Below are positions 32,999 through 43,460 of a DNA stretch of 64,000 bases, in pieces. The DNA comes from Auriscalpium vulgare (taxonomy: Eukaryota; Basidiomycota; Agaricomycetes; Russulales; Auriscalpiaceae). The notes below the pieces were generated by a model. That model was not told the origin of the DNA. It did no database searches and saw only the letters and a program-made list of their open reading frames with translations. Every line of letters starts with the position of its first letter. Position 1 is the stretch's first letter. A program made the translations under genes and the position numbers. The DNA is taken from assembly GCA_019915015.1 (NCBI GenBank), contig JAHBBC010000030.1, positions 62,001-126,000 on the forward strand, in the 5' to 3' direction.

Positions 32999-34254
32999 AT
33001 GAGCCCTAAGCGCACACGAGGCCCCGACGGACGCTTTCTACCTAAGAACACACCTGAGCCACTCGACCTTTCACTCATCATGGCTCCCTCGAACGACACT
33101 TCCGGCTCTGGCTCGTCCTCCGGCGCGCAACAACCCGTCACACCCCCAGTCAATACCCCGGCGCTGCAGGCGCCCGCGGTCCCGCCGCCCGATAACGGCA
33201 CTCAGACGCCCGCGGCCGTCGTGCCGTCGCCCGACCCCATGATGGCCGCGCTCGCCGCTCAGCTCCAGCGCATCTTCGCCCCCATGCTCCTACAACATCA
33301 GGCCGACGTTGAGGAGTCGGTCCAGCGCGTCCTCGGCGTGCAGCAGGCTGAGCTGCAAAGCATCCGCGCCACTCTCGCAGTGACGCCGGCACCCGCGGCA
33401 GCGGCACAGCCACTCGCCGCCCCCACATTCGCCGCACTGCCGACCACGCCGGCGGCAGTCCCGATCCAGCACGCGCAACCCGTTCCGTCCTACGCCCCGC
33501 CCCTCACACAGAACCCCGCCGCCGGTGCGTCCTTCTCTTTTTATCAGGACTACCCTTGGATCGGGGCGGCAGTCATCGCATCCATCTTCGCCCACGAGTT
33601 CCGCGCGGCGGATCTCTGGAAGCTGGACATCCGGAATCGGGACAAGAAGACGAAGAAGACGATCGGAATCGGGCATTCCGATCAGATCGAAATCGTCGAC
33701 GAGGCCGGCGCGGACTACCGCTCCGCTTCCTCCCTCCTCATCCCCCTCCAAACTTTCTTCAACATCATCCTCGGCGGGCTCAGTAACTCCGGCGCCACCG
33801 CCCCCGTCATCGCCGGCATCGCGCACGGCTTCAACGCGTACACCGCCCAGCTACTGGACTTCTCTATGACGCACGAGTGGGCCGCAGTGTACGATTATCA
33901 TTGTCTCTTTTTCGACACTCGCATTCGCGAGATGTCGCACGCCATCTACACGGGCTGGCGCACCATGACACACGGATCCAGGCCATGCGCCTTTTCGGGC
34001 GCCTGCGCGCGCAGGCACCAGCGCCTTCTTCCCAATCGGGCGGGAAGAAGAAGCCGCAGCAGCCGCAGCATCAATCGTCACACGGCGGGCAGCAACAGCA
34101 GCAGGGCGCGTCGCAGTCCAGCGGCCCCTGCCTCAAGTTCAACACCGGGCAGTGCCAAACCACTCCCTGTCATTGGGGTCGCGCACACACCTGCCTCGTA
34201 TGCGGCAAGGCGCACGGCGCCCACGAGCACGAGGCAAAGTCCAAATCGGGCTAG
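32999..34254 (+). pseudogene. Ngaro-like Gag, frameshifted
   Basis: The frame starts MSPKRTRGPDGRFLPKN at 32999, right after repeat A1. It has a Pro/Ala-rich N-terminal part and a conserved central region (YQDYPWIGAAVIASIF, DYHCLFFDTRIREMSHAIYTGW). Near 33965-33975 homologous sense passes from this frame to the -1 frame, which continues through a Gln/Gly-rich stretch. That frame reaches a Cys/His-rich region (CLKFNTGQCQTTPCHWGRAH, then CLVCGKAHGAH) and a TAG at 34252-34254. No slippery heptamer is evident, so I read this as a small indel in this copy rather than programmed shifting. The -1 frame is the same one used by the polymerase downstream. Confidence 0.75.
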
Positions 34255-36876
34255 GATCTTGGCACGACGCTCGCGCACGTCGCGCCACCATCCTCACACG
34301 GCATATCATCGGTCACAGGCTCCCTCGCTTCCCCGGCTTTTTCCCCACTCGGCATTCCCCCCGCGCGTCCAAACACGGACCCGCGCGCCAACCACCCCGA
34401 TCTCAACTCCGGCCCTCTCCCCACCGTCTCATCCCCCCTTGTTCATGAAGCCTGGGCTCATTACTTATCAGACTACCCCGACCCCCTGTTTGTAGAATCC
34501 CTGCTTAATATAATCCGCTTCGGTGCCAACATCGGCTTTACGGGAGATCGCGAAATTACGCACCACGGCGCTAATCTCAAATCGGCCCTCGAGTACCCCG
34601 ATGCGGTCACATCTGACATCGCCACCCAGCTCAAACGCGGCTGCTCCGCCGGCCCGTTCGACCGCGCCCCGTTCCCGCACTTCCGCGTGTCTCCCCTTGG
34701 GGCAGTCACTCGCAAACGCTCGACGAAAGTCCGCCGCATCCACCATCTCTCCGCGCCCGACGGGAGCTCGGTGAACGACGGCATCCCCGATTCGGAAGGC
34801 ACGATCGAATACGACATGTTTCGATGCGCAGTCGATGATTTGATCGCATCAGGAGCCGGCTCCCTGATGATCAAACTCGATTTGGAACAAGCATTCCGCC
34901 ACATCCCGGTCCGTCCTGCAGACTGGCCCCTACTCGGGTTTTCCTGGGCAGGACAGCTGTTCTACGACCTCGTGCTCGCCTTCGGCCTACGCTCCGCACC
35001 GTATATTTTCAATTTATTTGCGGAAGCGCTTCACTGGATAATCCAGCGGCACATCCCGGCCCGTCTACGTCACTATCTCGACGACTTCCTGGCGATCTTC
35101 GCGCCAGGGACGCCCCCGCAGCTCGTGCAGGACGCCCTCGATTGGGCTCTCGAATTGGGAAAGGCGCTCGGCCTGACCTTTCAGCCGGAGAAAGTCTCTG
35201 GCCCTGCCCAGGTCATTGACTTTCTGGGCCTTATCCTCGATTCGAATCTGATGGAAGCTCGCCTTCCATCAGAAAAGCACGAGATCTTGACCGAACTCCT
35301 GGACGAATGGTCCACGAAGTCTCACTGCACGCTGCGCGAGCTGCAGGAGCTGACCGGATATCTCCAGTTCGTGTCACAGGTCATCCCGCTGTCCCGGGCG
35401 TTCCTGCACAACGCATATCGCTTCTCGTCGACGTTCCGAGATCAGCACGCGCGGCGGCGCTTACCAGGCGCCGTCCGCCGAGATCTTGCTTGGTGGCGTT
35501 CGATCGCCACTCACTGGAACGGGGTCCACTTCTTAGCGCCGTCCCGCGAAGAAGTTCATATTCACACAGACGCCAGCGGCGCCAAAGGCATTGGCGGCGT
35601 CTTCGGCACCCACTGGTTCGCATGCCGCCTCCCGCGGCGCATGCGCCACCGCGACATCCAATTCAAGGAACTGTTCGCGGTCGTCCACGCGGTTCTCTGC
35701 TGGGGGGAGAAACTTCGGGGCAAACACGTCATCTTCCATATCGACAATCAGGCTGTGGCAATCGCCTTGCAATCTCTCTCGATCCGATCTACACCCACGA
35801 TGGATCTGCTGCGCCGCTTCCTGGATCTCACCTGCCGCCTCGATCTCACTTTTTCTCCTTTTTGGATCGCTACAAAGTCTAATCCGCTCGCTGACGCCGC
35901 TTCTCGTTTTTTATATTCCCGATTATTCGAACTGGCCCCGTACCTCGACCCGCAGCCTTCCTACCGGCGCCTCCCATGGAATGGTACGAACGCTATCGCC
36001 AATGGCCCGCGCCCGTCGCTTTTTACCTTTGGCACGGCATCGCGTCCAGTACCCGGTCTACCTACGCAGTCGGCCAGCGCTCGTACATCCAGTTCGTCCA
36101 GCTACACGGCCTGGCCAATCCCGACGGATCAATCCTCCCCGCATCCCTCGGAAGTATTCTCGCGTGGTGCAGCAACCTTGCCGGCAGGGTGCAGCCCAAG
36201 ACGATCAAAGCATATCTCACTCACGTCAGATCCATGCACGTCGAAGCCGACTTACCCTTTTCAGCCGTCGAGTCTCCCACAGTCGGCAGACTTATCCGGG
36301 GCATCAAACGCTATCACGGGGAGCGCGGACGTAAGCCCAAACAGCCGATCACGCTCTCCGTCCTCCGAGCCCTCCTCGCGCACCTGGAGCCTGGACCCCT
36401 CTACCCCACCATTTACGCCGCTTGCTGCCTCGCATACGCGGGCTTCCTCAGGTGCGGGGAATTCACTTCGAAAAACGGCGCCTACAGCCCCGACTTTCAC
36501 GTCACCCGCGGATCACTCACGCTTCTCCCGGATGCCGAGCACCCGTCCTATCTCCAACTCGTCCTCCCAGCCTCCAAAACCGATCCCTTCCGCAAGGGGA
36601 TCACGATCACGATCTCGGCCGCACCAGGGCAGCCCACAGACCCTGTCGCCGCCATCCGCTCACTCCTGGCCAGCGAGCCCCGCGCCGCTAACGCGCCGCT
36701 CTTCGAGCAGTCGCCAGGCGTCCCGCTCACGCGGGACAAATTCATACACGCCATACGCAGCGCGCTCTCCCGCGCCGGTCTGGAGTCCGGCGCCTTCTCA
36801 GGGCACAGCTTCCGCCGAGGCGCCGCTTCTGCCGCGGCATCGGCTGGGTTCTCCGACTACGAGATCCAGCTGCTAG
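34255..36876 (+). CDS. Ngaro-like reverse transcriptase/RNase H
   Basis: This frame follows directly on the gag TAG codon without a new ATG until 34687, so it could be reached by stop-codon readthrough or internal initiation. Reverse transcriptase motifs include LIKLDLEQAFRHI-like MIKLDLEQAF, FGLRSAPYIF, the active-site YLDD (RLRHYLDDF) and FLGLILD. The DIRS-type RNase H follows with HTDASGAKGIGG, FKELFAVV, FHIDNQAV and NPLADAASRF near 35885-35915. The remaining 900 bases stay open but overlap the recombinase in another frame and show no domain; the true protein probably ends its function near 35960. Confidence 0.85.
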   Translation, partial: DLGTTLAHVAPPSSHGISSVTGSLASPAFSPLGIPPARPNTDPRANHPDLNSGPLPTVSSPLVHEAWAHYLSDYPDPLFVESLLNIIRFGANIGFTGDREITHHGANLKSALEYPDAVTSDIATQLKRGCSAGPFDRAPFPHFRVSPLGAVTRKRSTKVRRIHHLSAPDGSSVNDGIPDSEGTIEYDMFRCAVDDLIASGAGSLMIKLDLEQAFRHIPVRPADWPLLGFSWAGQLFYDLVLAFGLRSAPYIFNLFAEALHWIIQRHIPARLRHYLDDFLAIFAPGTPPQLVQDALDWALELGKALGLTFQPEKVSGPAQVIDFLGLILDSNLMEARLPSEKHEILTELLDEWSTKSHCTLRELQELTGYLQFVSQVIPLSRAFLHNAYRFSSTFRDQHARRRLPGAVRRDLAWWRSIATHWNGVHFLAPSREEVHIHTDASGAKGIGGVFGTHWFACRLPRRMRHRDIQFKELFAVVHAVLCWGEKLRGKHVIFHIDNQAVAIALQSLSIRSTPTMDLLRRFLDLTCRLDLTFSPFWIATKSNPLADAASRFLYSRLFELAPYLDPQPSYRRLPWNGTNAIANGPRPSLFTFGTASRPVPGLPTQSASARTSSSSSYTAWPIPTDQSSPHPSEVFSRGAATLPAGCSPRRSKHISLTSDPCTSKPTYPFQPSSLPQSADLSGASNAITGSADVSPNSRSRSPSSEPSSRTWSLDPSTPPFTPLAASHTRASSGAGNSLRKTAPTAPTFTSPADHSRFSRMPSTRPISNSSSQPPKPIPSARGSRSRSRPHQGSPQTLSPPSAHSWPASPAPLTRRSSSSRQASRSRGTNSYTPYAARSPAPVWSPAPSQGTASAEAPLLPRHRLGSPTTRSSC

Positions 36877-37025
36877 GTCGCTGGCGAAGCGACGCCTACC
36901 GCCTGTACCTAGAGGTGGACCGGCCCAGGCTCGTCCACCTCTCGCGCGCCCTCCATGATGTGGCCCTCTCCCCAGGCACCGCTGCCGACCCGCTGGGTTT
37001 CCGCGGCACCAACGTGTTGGCCTGA
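35976..37025 (+). CDS. Tyrosine recombinase of the Ngaro-like element
   Basis: A 349-residue recombinase that would integrate a circular DNA intermediate in place of a DDE integrase. The N-terminal core-binding part (STRSTYAVGQRSYIQFVQ, KTIKAYLTHVRSMH) precedes a catalytic domain with all expected residues: Arg in AGFLRCGEF, His-x-x-Arg in GHSFRRGAA, Trp in LLGRWRSDAY and the nucleophile Tyr in AYRLYL. The frame ends in TGA 37023-37025, a few bases inside repeat B1, and overlaps the polymerase frame. Confidence 0.92.
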   Translation: MEWYERYRQWPAPVAFYLWHGIASSTRSTYAVGQRSYIQFVQLHGLANPDGSILPASLGSILAWCSNLAGRVQPKTIKAYLTHVRSMHVEADLPFSAVESPTVGRLIRGIKRYHGERGRKPKQPITLSVLRALLAHLEPGPLYPTIYAACCLAYAGFLRCGEFTSKNGAYSPDFHVTRGSLTLLPDAEHPSYLQLVLPASKTDPFRKGITITISAAPGQPTDPVAAIRSLLASEPRAANAPLFEQSPGVPLTRDKFIHAIRSALSRAGLESGAFSGHSFRRGAASAAASAGFSDYEIQLLGRWRSDAYRLYLEVDRPRLVHLSRALHDVALSPGTAADPLGFRGTNVLA

Positions 37026-37278
37026 CGCGTGCCCATCAGGGTTTCGCCGACGGTTCTCCGGGACCGCAATCCCATCACGTTGCCCCGCACACCACGTCCA
37101 CGCAAAGTGGCGGGTACGCTCCTGAATTGCCTGGTACGCTCATAGCCGCCGCGTAGCGGCGACTTCTCTTTTCTTTCTCGATTTCGTTTACGCGCCTCAG
37201 CGCTTTTCTTATCTCTCTTATCTTTCATTCATTCTGCTATCTACTTGACTTTCTCTTATCTCGCAGAACAGGCATCGA
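37016..37278 (+). repeat. Split direct repeat B1
   Basis: Matches B2 at 37571-37833. It begins GTTGGCCTGACGCG, contains the recombinase stop codon and ends GGCATCGA, overlapping A2 by two bases. Confidence 0.9.
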
Positions 37279-37502
37279 TGTTACAGTCAAAGGCTTTGGT
37301 TTGAGTAGGGGTCGATGCACGTGGCGCGCGCTCCGGCCGGCCCGTTGCTTTATACTTAGTTCCCTTTCTTCCTCCTCGTATATACCCCGGGCCTGCGGGT
37401 GGTGGCAGGACGTCCTCGTCTCTTACGCCCCGCTCGCAGGTAGGTTCACTATATTTTACCTAGTCCTCGTCTCTTACGCCCCGCTCGCAGTGCGATTTTC
37501 GT
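37277..37502 (+). repeat. Split direct repeat A2
   Basis: Matches A1 at 32762-32987 over 226 bases. It is placed directly between B1 and the 68-base unique stretch before B2. Confidence 0.9.
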
Positions 37503-37570
37503 CCCACCCGCCATCCCTACGTACTTCTTACGTACATTGTACTCCTTCCCGCCGTTCACGTCCCTCAGGA

Positions 37571-37833
37571 GTTGGCCTGACGCGTGCCCATCAGGGTTTC
37601 GCCGACGGTTCTCCGGGACCGCAATCCCATCACGTTGCCCCGCACACCACGTCCACGCAAAGTGGCGGGTACGCTCCTGAATTGCCTGGTACGCTCATAG
37701 CCGCCGCGTAGCGGCGACTTCTCTTTTCTTTCTCGATTTCGTTTACGCGCCTCAGCGCTTTTCTTATCTCTCTTATCTTTCATTCATTCTGCTATCTACT
37801 TGACTTTCTCTTATCTCGCAGAACAGGCATCGA
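37571..37833 (+). repeat. Split direct repeat B2
   Basis: Matches B1 over 263 bases and forms the right end of the element. Host DNA resumes at 37834 (GCGCCGTCC). Confidence 0.9.
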
Positions 37834-37887
37834 GCGCCGTCCTTATAAGCAGGCAGTCCGAGAGCACGCGTCCCCGCCATCAGCGCC

Positions 37888-38780
37888 ATGTCCTCGCCCA
37901 TGCTGCGCCCCAACTCCCGCGCAGACCGCCGTCCGTCCTTCACCGCAGCCCCCGCCGTCCACATCAAGGTCGAGCCTCCCCGCGACGACTCCGACGACGA
38001 GCTCGCCTACTTTGCGGGCCGGCGCCAGCAGGCAACACGTGAGTCGTCCTGGTCGTGTGCGCGACAACTCAACGGCTGACTAGGACTGCAACGACCGCGC
38101 TGCAGACTTCGACCGCCAGCGCCGCCTGCCCGTCCCGCTGCTCCTGCTCGGCGCACTCGCCTCGCTGCTCACCCTCTGGTTCCTCCTCTCCGGCAGCCTC
38201 TTCCCTGCGCCCTCGTGGACCCGCGCGCTCCCCCCGGCCGCCCCCGTCCAGCAGCAGGACCCGTACGGCGCGCATGTGCACTATATGCCTGCCCCGCCTG
38301 CCCCGTCCGCACCCAGCTCATCACAGGAGGAGTTCTGGTACCGCTTTGCCGCCGTGCGCGACGTCTATCCCGAGCTCCCTGACCGCGACGTGCGTGCTCC
38401 CCCTGCCGCTTGCGCCCATCGCTAATCGCTGCCCACAGTCTGCGCTGATGGTCGAGATCAGCGTGCCCGAACACGTCCGGGGCCATTGCTCGCTCGTCTC
38501 CGCGCCGCTCCCCCCGCCGCACACACATACACCCCTCCCAGCCGAGCTCGACATATGGGCTGTCCCTGCCGCGCTGCCCCTCGCTGCCGTCCCGTGGAGT
38601 GCGCGCGGCACGCTCGTCGCAACTCTGCTACTCCCACCGCACGAGTCTTCGCGCTCGACCGAGTTCGAGTGTGGCGGCCGCGAGGCTTTCGCGCTCGCGT
38701 GCGCGGACGACGCTCTCGCTTGTAATGCGAGCGACTTCGAGCGCAGGCTTAGTGTCGTCGTGCGCGCGAGCGGTCCGTAG
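37888..38780 (+). CDS. Predicted single-pass membrane protein, unknown function
   Basis: A 258-residue protein from exons 37888-38038, 38106-38389 and 38439-38780 (777 nt, in frame). The N-terminal 55 residues are hydrophilic and acidic (PPRDDSDDELAYF). A single hydrophobic helix follows (LPVPLLLLGALASLLTLWFL), then a Pro-rich stretch and a C-terminal globular-looking part with four Cys residues (GHCSLV, FECGGREAFALACADDALAC) that could form disulfides on the lumenal or outer side. This suggests a type II membrane protein. I do not recognise the family. Its start codon is only 54 bases from the Ngaro-like element, so its upstream region has been replaced by element sequence. Confidence 0.75.
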
Positions 38781-40916
38781 GGTGCTGTGTACTTATTCCG
38801 ATGCCGGGGTTTCCTCTGTTTGTGTACGTGTACGATCTATCACGGCCGCCGGGCGGGTTGGTGTCGGCTTATTTAAACAATTAACTTGCTGCTTTGTGTT
38901 GCAGTAGTCACTACTTACTGGGAAAGGGTGTACTTGTACTCTGTATCGTCTTAGATACCTCCATTAAAGCCTTGTTCACACATGGGGGGAATGATGCTAG
39001 CGACGAGCTTACAGCAAAATTACATTCTTGACGATGCATGGCCGACTTCACCGATTGTATCAATACGAAAGGCGTTGATAAACGAAACGGAAACGAAAAC
39101 GATCTACTCTGAGTTGAGCTAAGTTACTACTTACCATGCGACAAGAGCCGATCAGCATCTATGACATCGAAAGGTCCGCACCGAGAAATCGATACACCCT
39201 GGCAGTCAGCAAGTCCGGCGAGCATACAGCGACGGCGAACAGCAGTCGAAGAGCCCACAGACTTACTTATCATTGCGATGGCATTAGATACTTAGACTTA
39301 ACGGCGAATGGTTCAGCTTCCCCCCTCTCAGCTCATCTTTCCGCTTTGGAAGAGGGTCGGCACGGAGAATCTGCCGAGGAGATGTTCGAACTGGTAGAGT
39401 CAGTGAGCGGCCGAGCGTTTCAGATCACAGAGCTCACTGGACGGTGCGGATGTGCCAGCATGATAGTGTCCGCACGTACGCAGCTGTTGATTACCTTCGT
39501 CCGTGTTTCCGGGGGACCAAGACGCCTTCCAACGAGTGAGCTTACACTGGTTGGCATCGGGTCAGCCGTCCATGTCAGGTCCTCGAGCGCATCTCAGGCT
39601 GTCGGGCGCTGTGTTTCACGGCGATGTCGGGATCGTAAGGTCGAGGATATGTGCCGCAGGGAAACAAAAGTGACTCGTGCGTGACGCAAAAGTTTGTTCG
39701 GGGAACCGTGACGCCGGGGACAACAGCCTTACATAGCTGCATCCGAGTCGGGCTGCATAACGATTGGACATGTACGTTGTTCGACTCTCGTCGATCTCCA
39801 TTGATACTCGCTGTTTGGTAGGAGACCCACAGCCAAAGGTCCAGGCTGAGGACAAAAAATCGAAAACCACGGGTAAACTCCCTCGTGGCAGTAGTAAGAG
39901 AGTCATTAGAATGTAGAGCTGCTTCTGCGAGATTGCAACGAAGATCTGTGTGAGTGCAGGGGCAGAGAAGCGGGCACGAGAACAGTTGTGCCTTCGTCGA
40001 AGTGCGTTCGCGCTGCAGAAAATGCCTCGTGGCAAGCCTCAATTCTCGCACGTCAGGAACGAAACCTACTCCGCTGCCTGAGGTCCGTCCTCGAGCATCC
40101 CTATGACCCGCGCTCTTTCCTGATGCCGCTTTCTTTTTGCTTTTGTATCCACCGGGCCTGTTTCCGAGATCAAGCTTCAGCGTCGAGACCCTGTCGTCAC
40201 AAGCCATCTTTGCCTGCCCACACGCGCGTGCCTGGGTTATTGTCTCGTCGACGGAACCTTCCTACCCTGAAAGGAATATGCTGCAACGCACGAGCCCTCT
40301 CGCCGTTAGCAAATGGGTCCTTGTCAAGAAGAGAACTGGTGTTCCCATCAGCCCGCACGCGAGCCGCAGACGCTGAGGACGCCGCAAGACAATTGCGGGC
40401 GCCGTGCGGCGCCGGCCCAACTCTTCTCTCTTATTGTCTCGCGCGTACCGTACCCGCACAAAGCAGGGCATGTCCGTGGATCAGCGTCGGCCCGTGCGTG
40501 CGCGACCCAGCAGTGGAGAGCGCGGTGATTCACCCGCGCATTGTTCGGTGCATAAGGCTGCCGCTGTGTTTCGCGCTGCTTTGCTTCGCCTTGTTCACCC
40601 GAGTCAATCTGTTTCCCGCCACGCTCCTTTATAAACCCCAGCGCACCTCAACGCTAACTGTACCACGTCCACCCTCCATCTACACTCGGTGGCACCCGGT
40701 GCGAATAGGTAAGCGCCCTGCGTCACTATTGTCCTCCTGCATCCAGCAAGGTTAGCCTTCAAGGGGCATTAGCTGAACGCATTCTTGTTCTGGACATCTC
40801 GGCTCAGTTTAATCTGATTTCATTTCGCAGGCCCAATTATTCCGCACATCTTAAAAGCGCGACATATTCGATTTTCTTCCGCGCCTGCCACTGCCCTCCA
40901 GATCAACTAGTCGAAC
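38781..40916. other. Intergenic 2.1 kb with promoter of the CCCH gene
   Basis: A TTTATAAA at 40628-40635 lies about 280 bases before the CCCH start codon; a 5' leader intron is possible after GTAAGC at 40709. Several open frames (for example 39136-39684 plus and 39575-40207 minus) show no family signal, biased composition or splice support. I see no RNA gene or repeat. Confidence 0.5.
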
Positions 40917-42863
40917 ATGAAGCGCACGACAACAGACCGCGCATCCTACGATGAGAAGCGGCACAGTACGTCCTGCGATCCCTGCGGCGAGCATCAGCTT
41001 ACTGTCCGCTCCAGCGAAGCCGTGTAAATTCTACCAGAAGGGAACGTGTCCGCTCTCCGCGGAGCAGTGCAACTTTGCGCATGTAAGAGTAGTGCTCGCG
41101 CCAACCAAGCCGGCTGCGCACCTCGTGTCTGCGCACGGCCACGCCCCAGGTAAAATAAACCTACCGCAACCACGAGCTGCAATCTCACCGCGCCTCGTGT
41201 TTGCAGCGTGGCCCACGAAGCCCCACCACGCTGCCCCACGTTTTGAGGTAGCGGCCCTCGAGGACGGCGCCGTCATCGCCTCCCCATGTAAGCCCTCCTT
41301 AAATGACCGCAGTCTCTACCGTCCGGTGGCTCAGCCCCTGCCCCAACGCTATGCAGACCCGGTTTCGCACTGGCCGGTCCCCCACCCATATCCCCCGTAC
41401 GGTGACCCCTTATACCATGGGGTTGCAGCGCCCTCACCAGTATACCCACACCCCGCACTCACACTCCCGTCTGCACCGTCGCACTCACCCGCACCGCTCT
41501 CGAACGACAGCGTCTTCAGCATGATCCTACGTGACAGCGGCGCGCTCTCTCCCTCGTGTTCCTCTATCTCGAGCTCCCCCGCGTCGGCCGACTCCGCTCT
41601 GCTCGTCGATGGGGAGGGCCACTTCACCTCTCATGGCGCGGGACAGAAACCACAGCCCTTGGTAGGGGCGCCGAGCGGGAGCTATTCGCCAGGCGACTGG
41701 GTGGGCTCACCGGCGACCCCGACGGATGGAGGGGGGTACTACATCCCTCCAGGCATGTTCTCCCCTGGCGTCCCGTACACGCCCAACATCTACGGGTACT
41801 TTGGTCCTGTCACTCCCGCTACCCCTGCCTCTGCGCAGCCCAAGTCAAAGGCCCCACGCAAGGCCAAAGCATTCAGGAGTACGTTGTCTCGCATCTTCGC
41901 TTAGACCACCGTCTCATGCGATCCCGCAGCGAAACCGTGCAAGCACTTCCGGAAGGACGGACGCTGCCCGCAAGGAAACAAGTGCACATTGTAAGCGCCG
42001 CGCGAGATTTCCTTTCTTACCCGCTAGCCGACGAGATCTTATTGTTATTGTTCGGGCAGCATCCACGACACCGAGCATCTGCACTCGCGCTCTGTCAGCC
42101 CGAGCTCGCCGGGCACCCCGCTGTCTGCATCGTCGGCGAGCTCGCACGCCGTCTCTCTGCCTGAGAAGCCTCGCAGCGCGATAGAGGAGAAGCGCGCGCG
42201 GGGCATTTACCCCATCACCTGGCGGGTTGTAAGCGGAGGCGTTATGATGGGTGGCCAGCGTAGGTTCTTCATTAGACCGCTGAAACACACACTCATAAAA
42301 CATCCTTCTTGGTTCCTCACGAGCAGGACAAGTGTGCCGCGCGTTCATCCAAGGTAACTGTCCTGATGGTGATGACTGCGCCCTCGCCCATCCCGATAAA
42401 GGCAAAGAACCGTTTACATCAATCCGTGCCTGCCATATGCTAATTCACCGGTTGCTCATAGACGAGCAACAATACGACGCTCTCCCCACGCCACCGCCCT
42501 CTGCACGCGCGGACGCGTACCTCATCTCCCCCGGCGCAACTCCACGCGCCGCCAGCTTTGCGCCCGAACAGCTTGTCCTCCCCGGCCCCTCGTCGCTGTC
42601 GCCACACGCGAACACACACACGCGGCAGCAGCTGTCCATCACGATCCCTACCGACTCTGCCGTTCTCCCGTCTATCCGGCGCGCAGCGGCGCTGTCGCGC
42701 CCGCACTCGACGCCGCCGCGCGTGTACGGGCGCAGTGCGGGGGCGGGGCTACCGCCGGTGAGGAACGTGAGTCACCACGCTCCTTATTGTTGTCGTGTTG
42801 CATGCTAAATGTGGCTGGATTTTCTAGGACCATGTGTATTCCGCAGAGTCCCCTGCAGCCTAG
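40917..42863 (+). CDS. Triple CCCH zinc-finger protein
   Basis: A 510-residue protein with three CCCH fingers, a fold that usually binds RNA. Exons 40917-40965, 41015-41149, 41207-41878, 41930-41990, 42060-42259, 42327-42401, 42462-42766 and 42828-42863 sum to 1533 nt, in frame. Finger 1 is CKFYQKGTCPLSAEQCNFAH (CX7CX6CX3H). Finger 2 is assembled across an intron, CKHFRKDGRCPQGNKCTFIH (CX8CX5CX3H). Finger 3 is CRAFIQGNCPDGDDCALAH (CX7CX5CX3H). A Pro/Ser-rich 290-residue spacer separates fingers 1 and 2. Splicing around finger 3 is less certain: the donor at 42260 was chosen for phase, and the intron 42402-42461 needs a GC donor. A consensus GTAAGA right after finger 1 (41083) was not used because no acceptor kept frame. 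Confidence 0.8.
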
Positions 42864-43460
42864 AAGAATCGACCATTCCATACCCCGCAGAAGGCTTCAT
42901 TCGATTTTCTGGCCTTCTGTGACAGAACGATTTTGGTGTCGCCTGCATGCTGCGTTTCGTTTTTCTTGTTTGGAAATATCTTTGGTGAAAGACAGTTGTT
43001 GTAGTTCAAAGCTTTTGAGTGTGGTTGTTCGCTTTCTCCCATGGTTCAGTTATTCGTAAAGGCGCGCGTAGTGTCGTTGTTGTAACCCTGTTCTTGTCAA
43101 GCCATGTAACCACAGACACATACCCAATATCATTGACATAGGTTATCCAACCCTCACTGTGGGCTTGAGAACGTTGACGCGGAGCTCGCAAGGATATTCA
43201 CCACTCTCCTAGCTCCCCAGATAGGCAAGCAACGATGGAGCATTTGATCCAATCATATAAATCATGGTAATGTAAGTATACACGCAGCGCACGCTATTCT
43301 CTGCCCTACGTCTCATACATGTCGTCATTAATAAGTACGTCCTCAGTCTGATTGACCATAAGTACTGTACATCTTCATCCCCGACACCGAACGCCACCCG
43401 CTGGATGGGTCGGCAGATGTCGTTCAACAGGCATCCCCATGCTGTGAGTTTGGCAAACGC
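42864..43460. other. Intergenic, convergent tails
   Basis: These 597 bases lie between the stops of the CCCH gene (plus) and the permease (minus). T-rich, without any recognised gene. Confidence 0.6.

Larger units (their letters stand above)
32762..37833 (+). mobile_element. Ngaro/PAT-like tyrosine-recombinase retrotransposon
   Basis: This 5072-base element has split direct repeats in the order A1 (32762-32987), coding region, B1 (37016-37278), A2 (37277-37502), 68 unique bases, B2 (37571-37833). A1/A2 (226 bp) and B1/B2 (263 bp) look identical by eye, so insertion was recent. That A1..B1-A2-B2 layout, together with Gag, reverse transcriptase/RNase H and tyrosine recombinase frames, defines the Ngaro group of DIRS-order elements. 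No target-site duplication is expected or seen. It lies 27 bases to the right of the chromovirus target duplication and 54 bases upstream of the start codon of the gene at 37888. Confidence 0.92.

Noticed and set aside
39136..40755. Open frames on both strands (39136-39684 plus, 39575-40207 minus, 39988-40755 plus)
   Set aside because: They overlap each other, have no recognisable motif and no convincing splice partners.
41084..41206. Intron starting at the GTAAGA directly after CCCH finger 1
   Set aside because: Available acceptors lead to an early stop; the intron 41150-41206 keeps frame instead.
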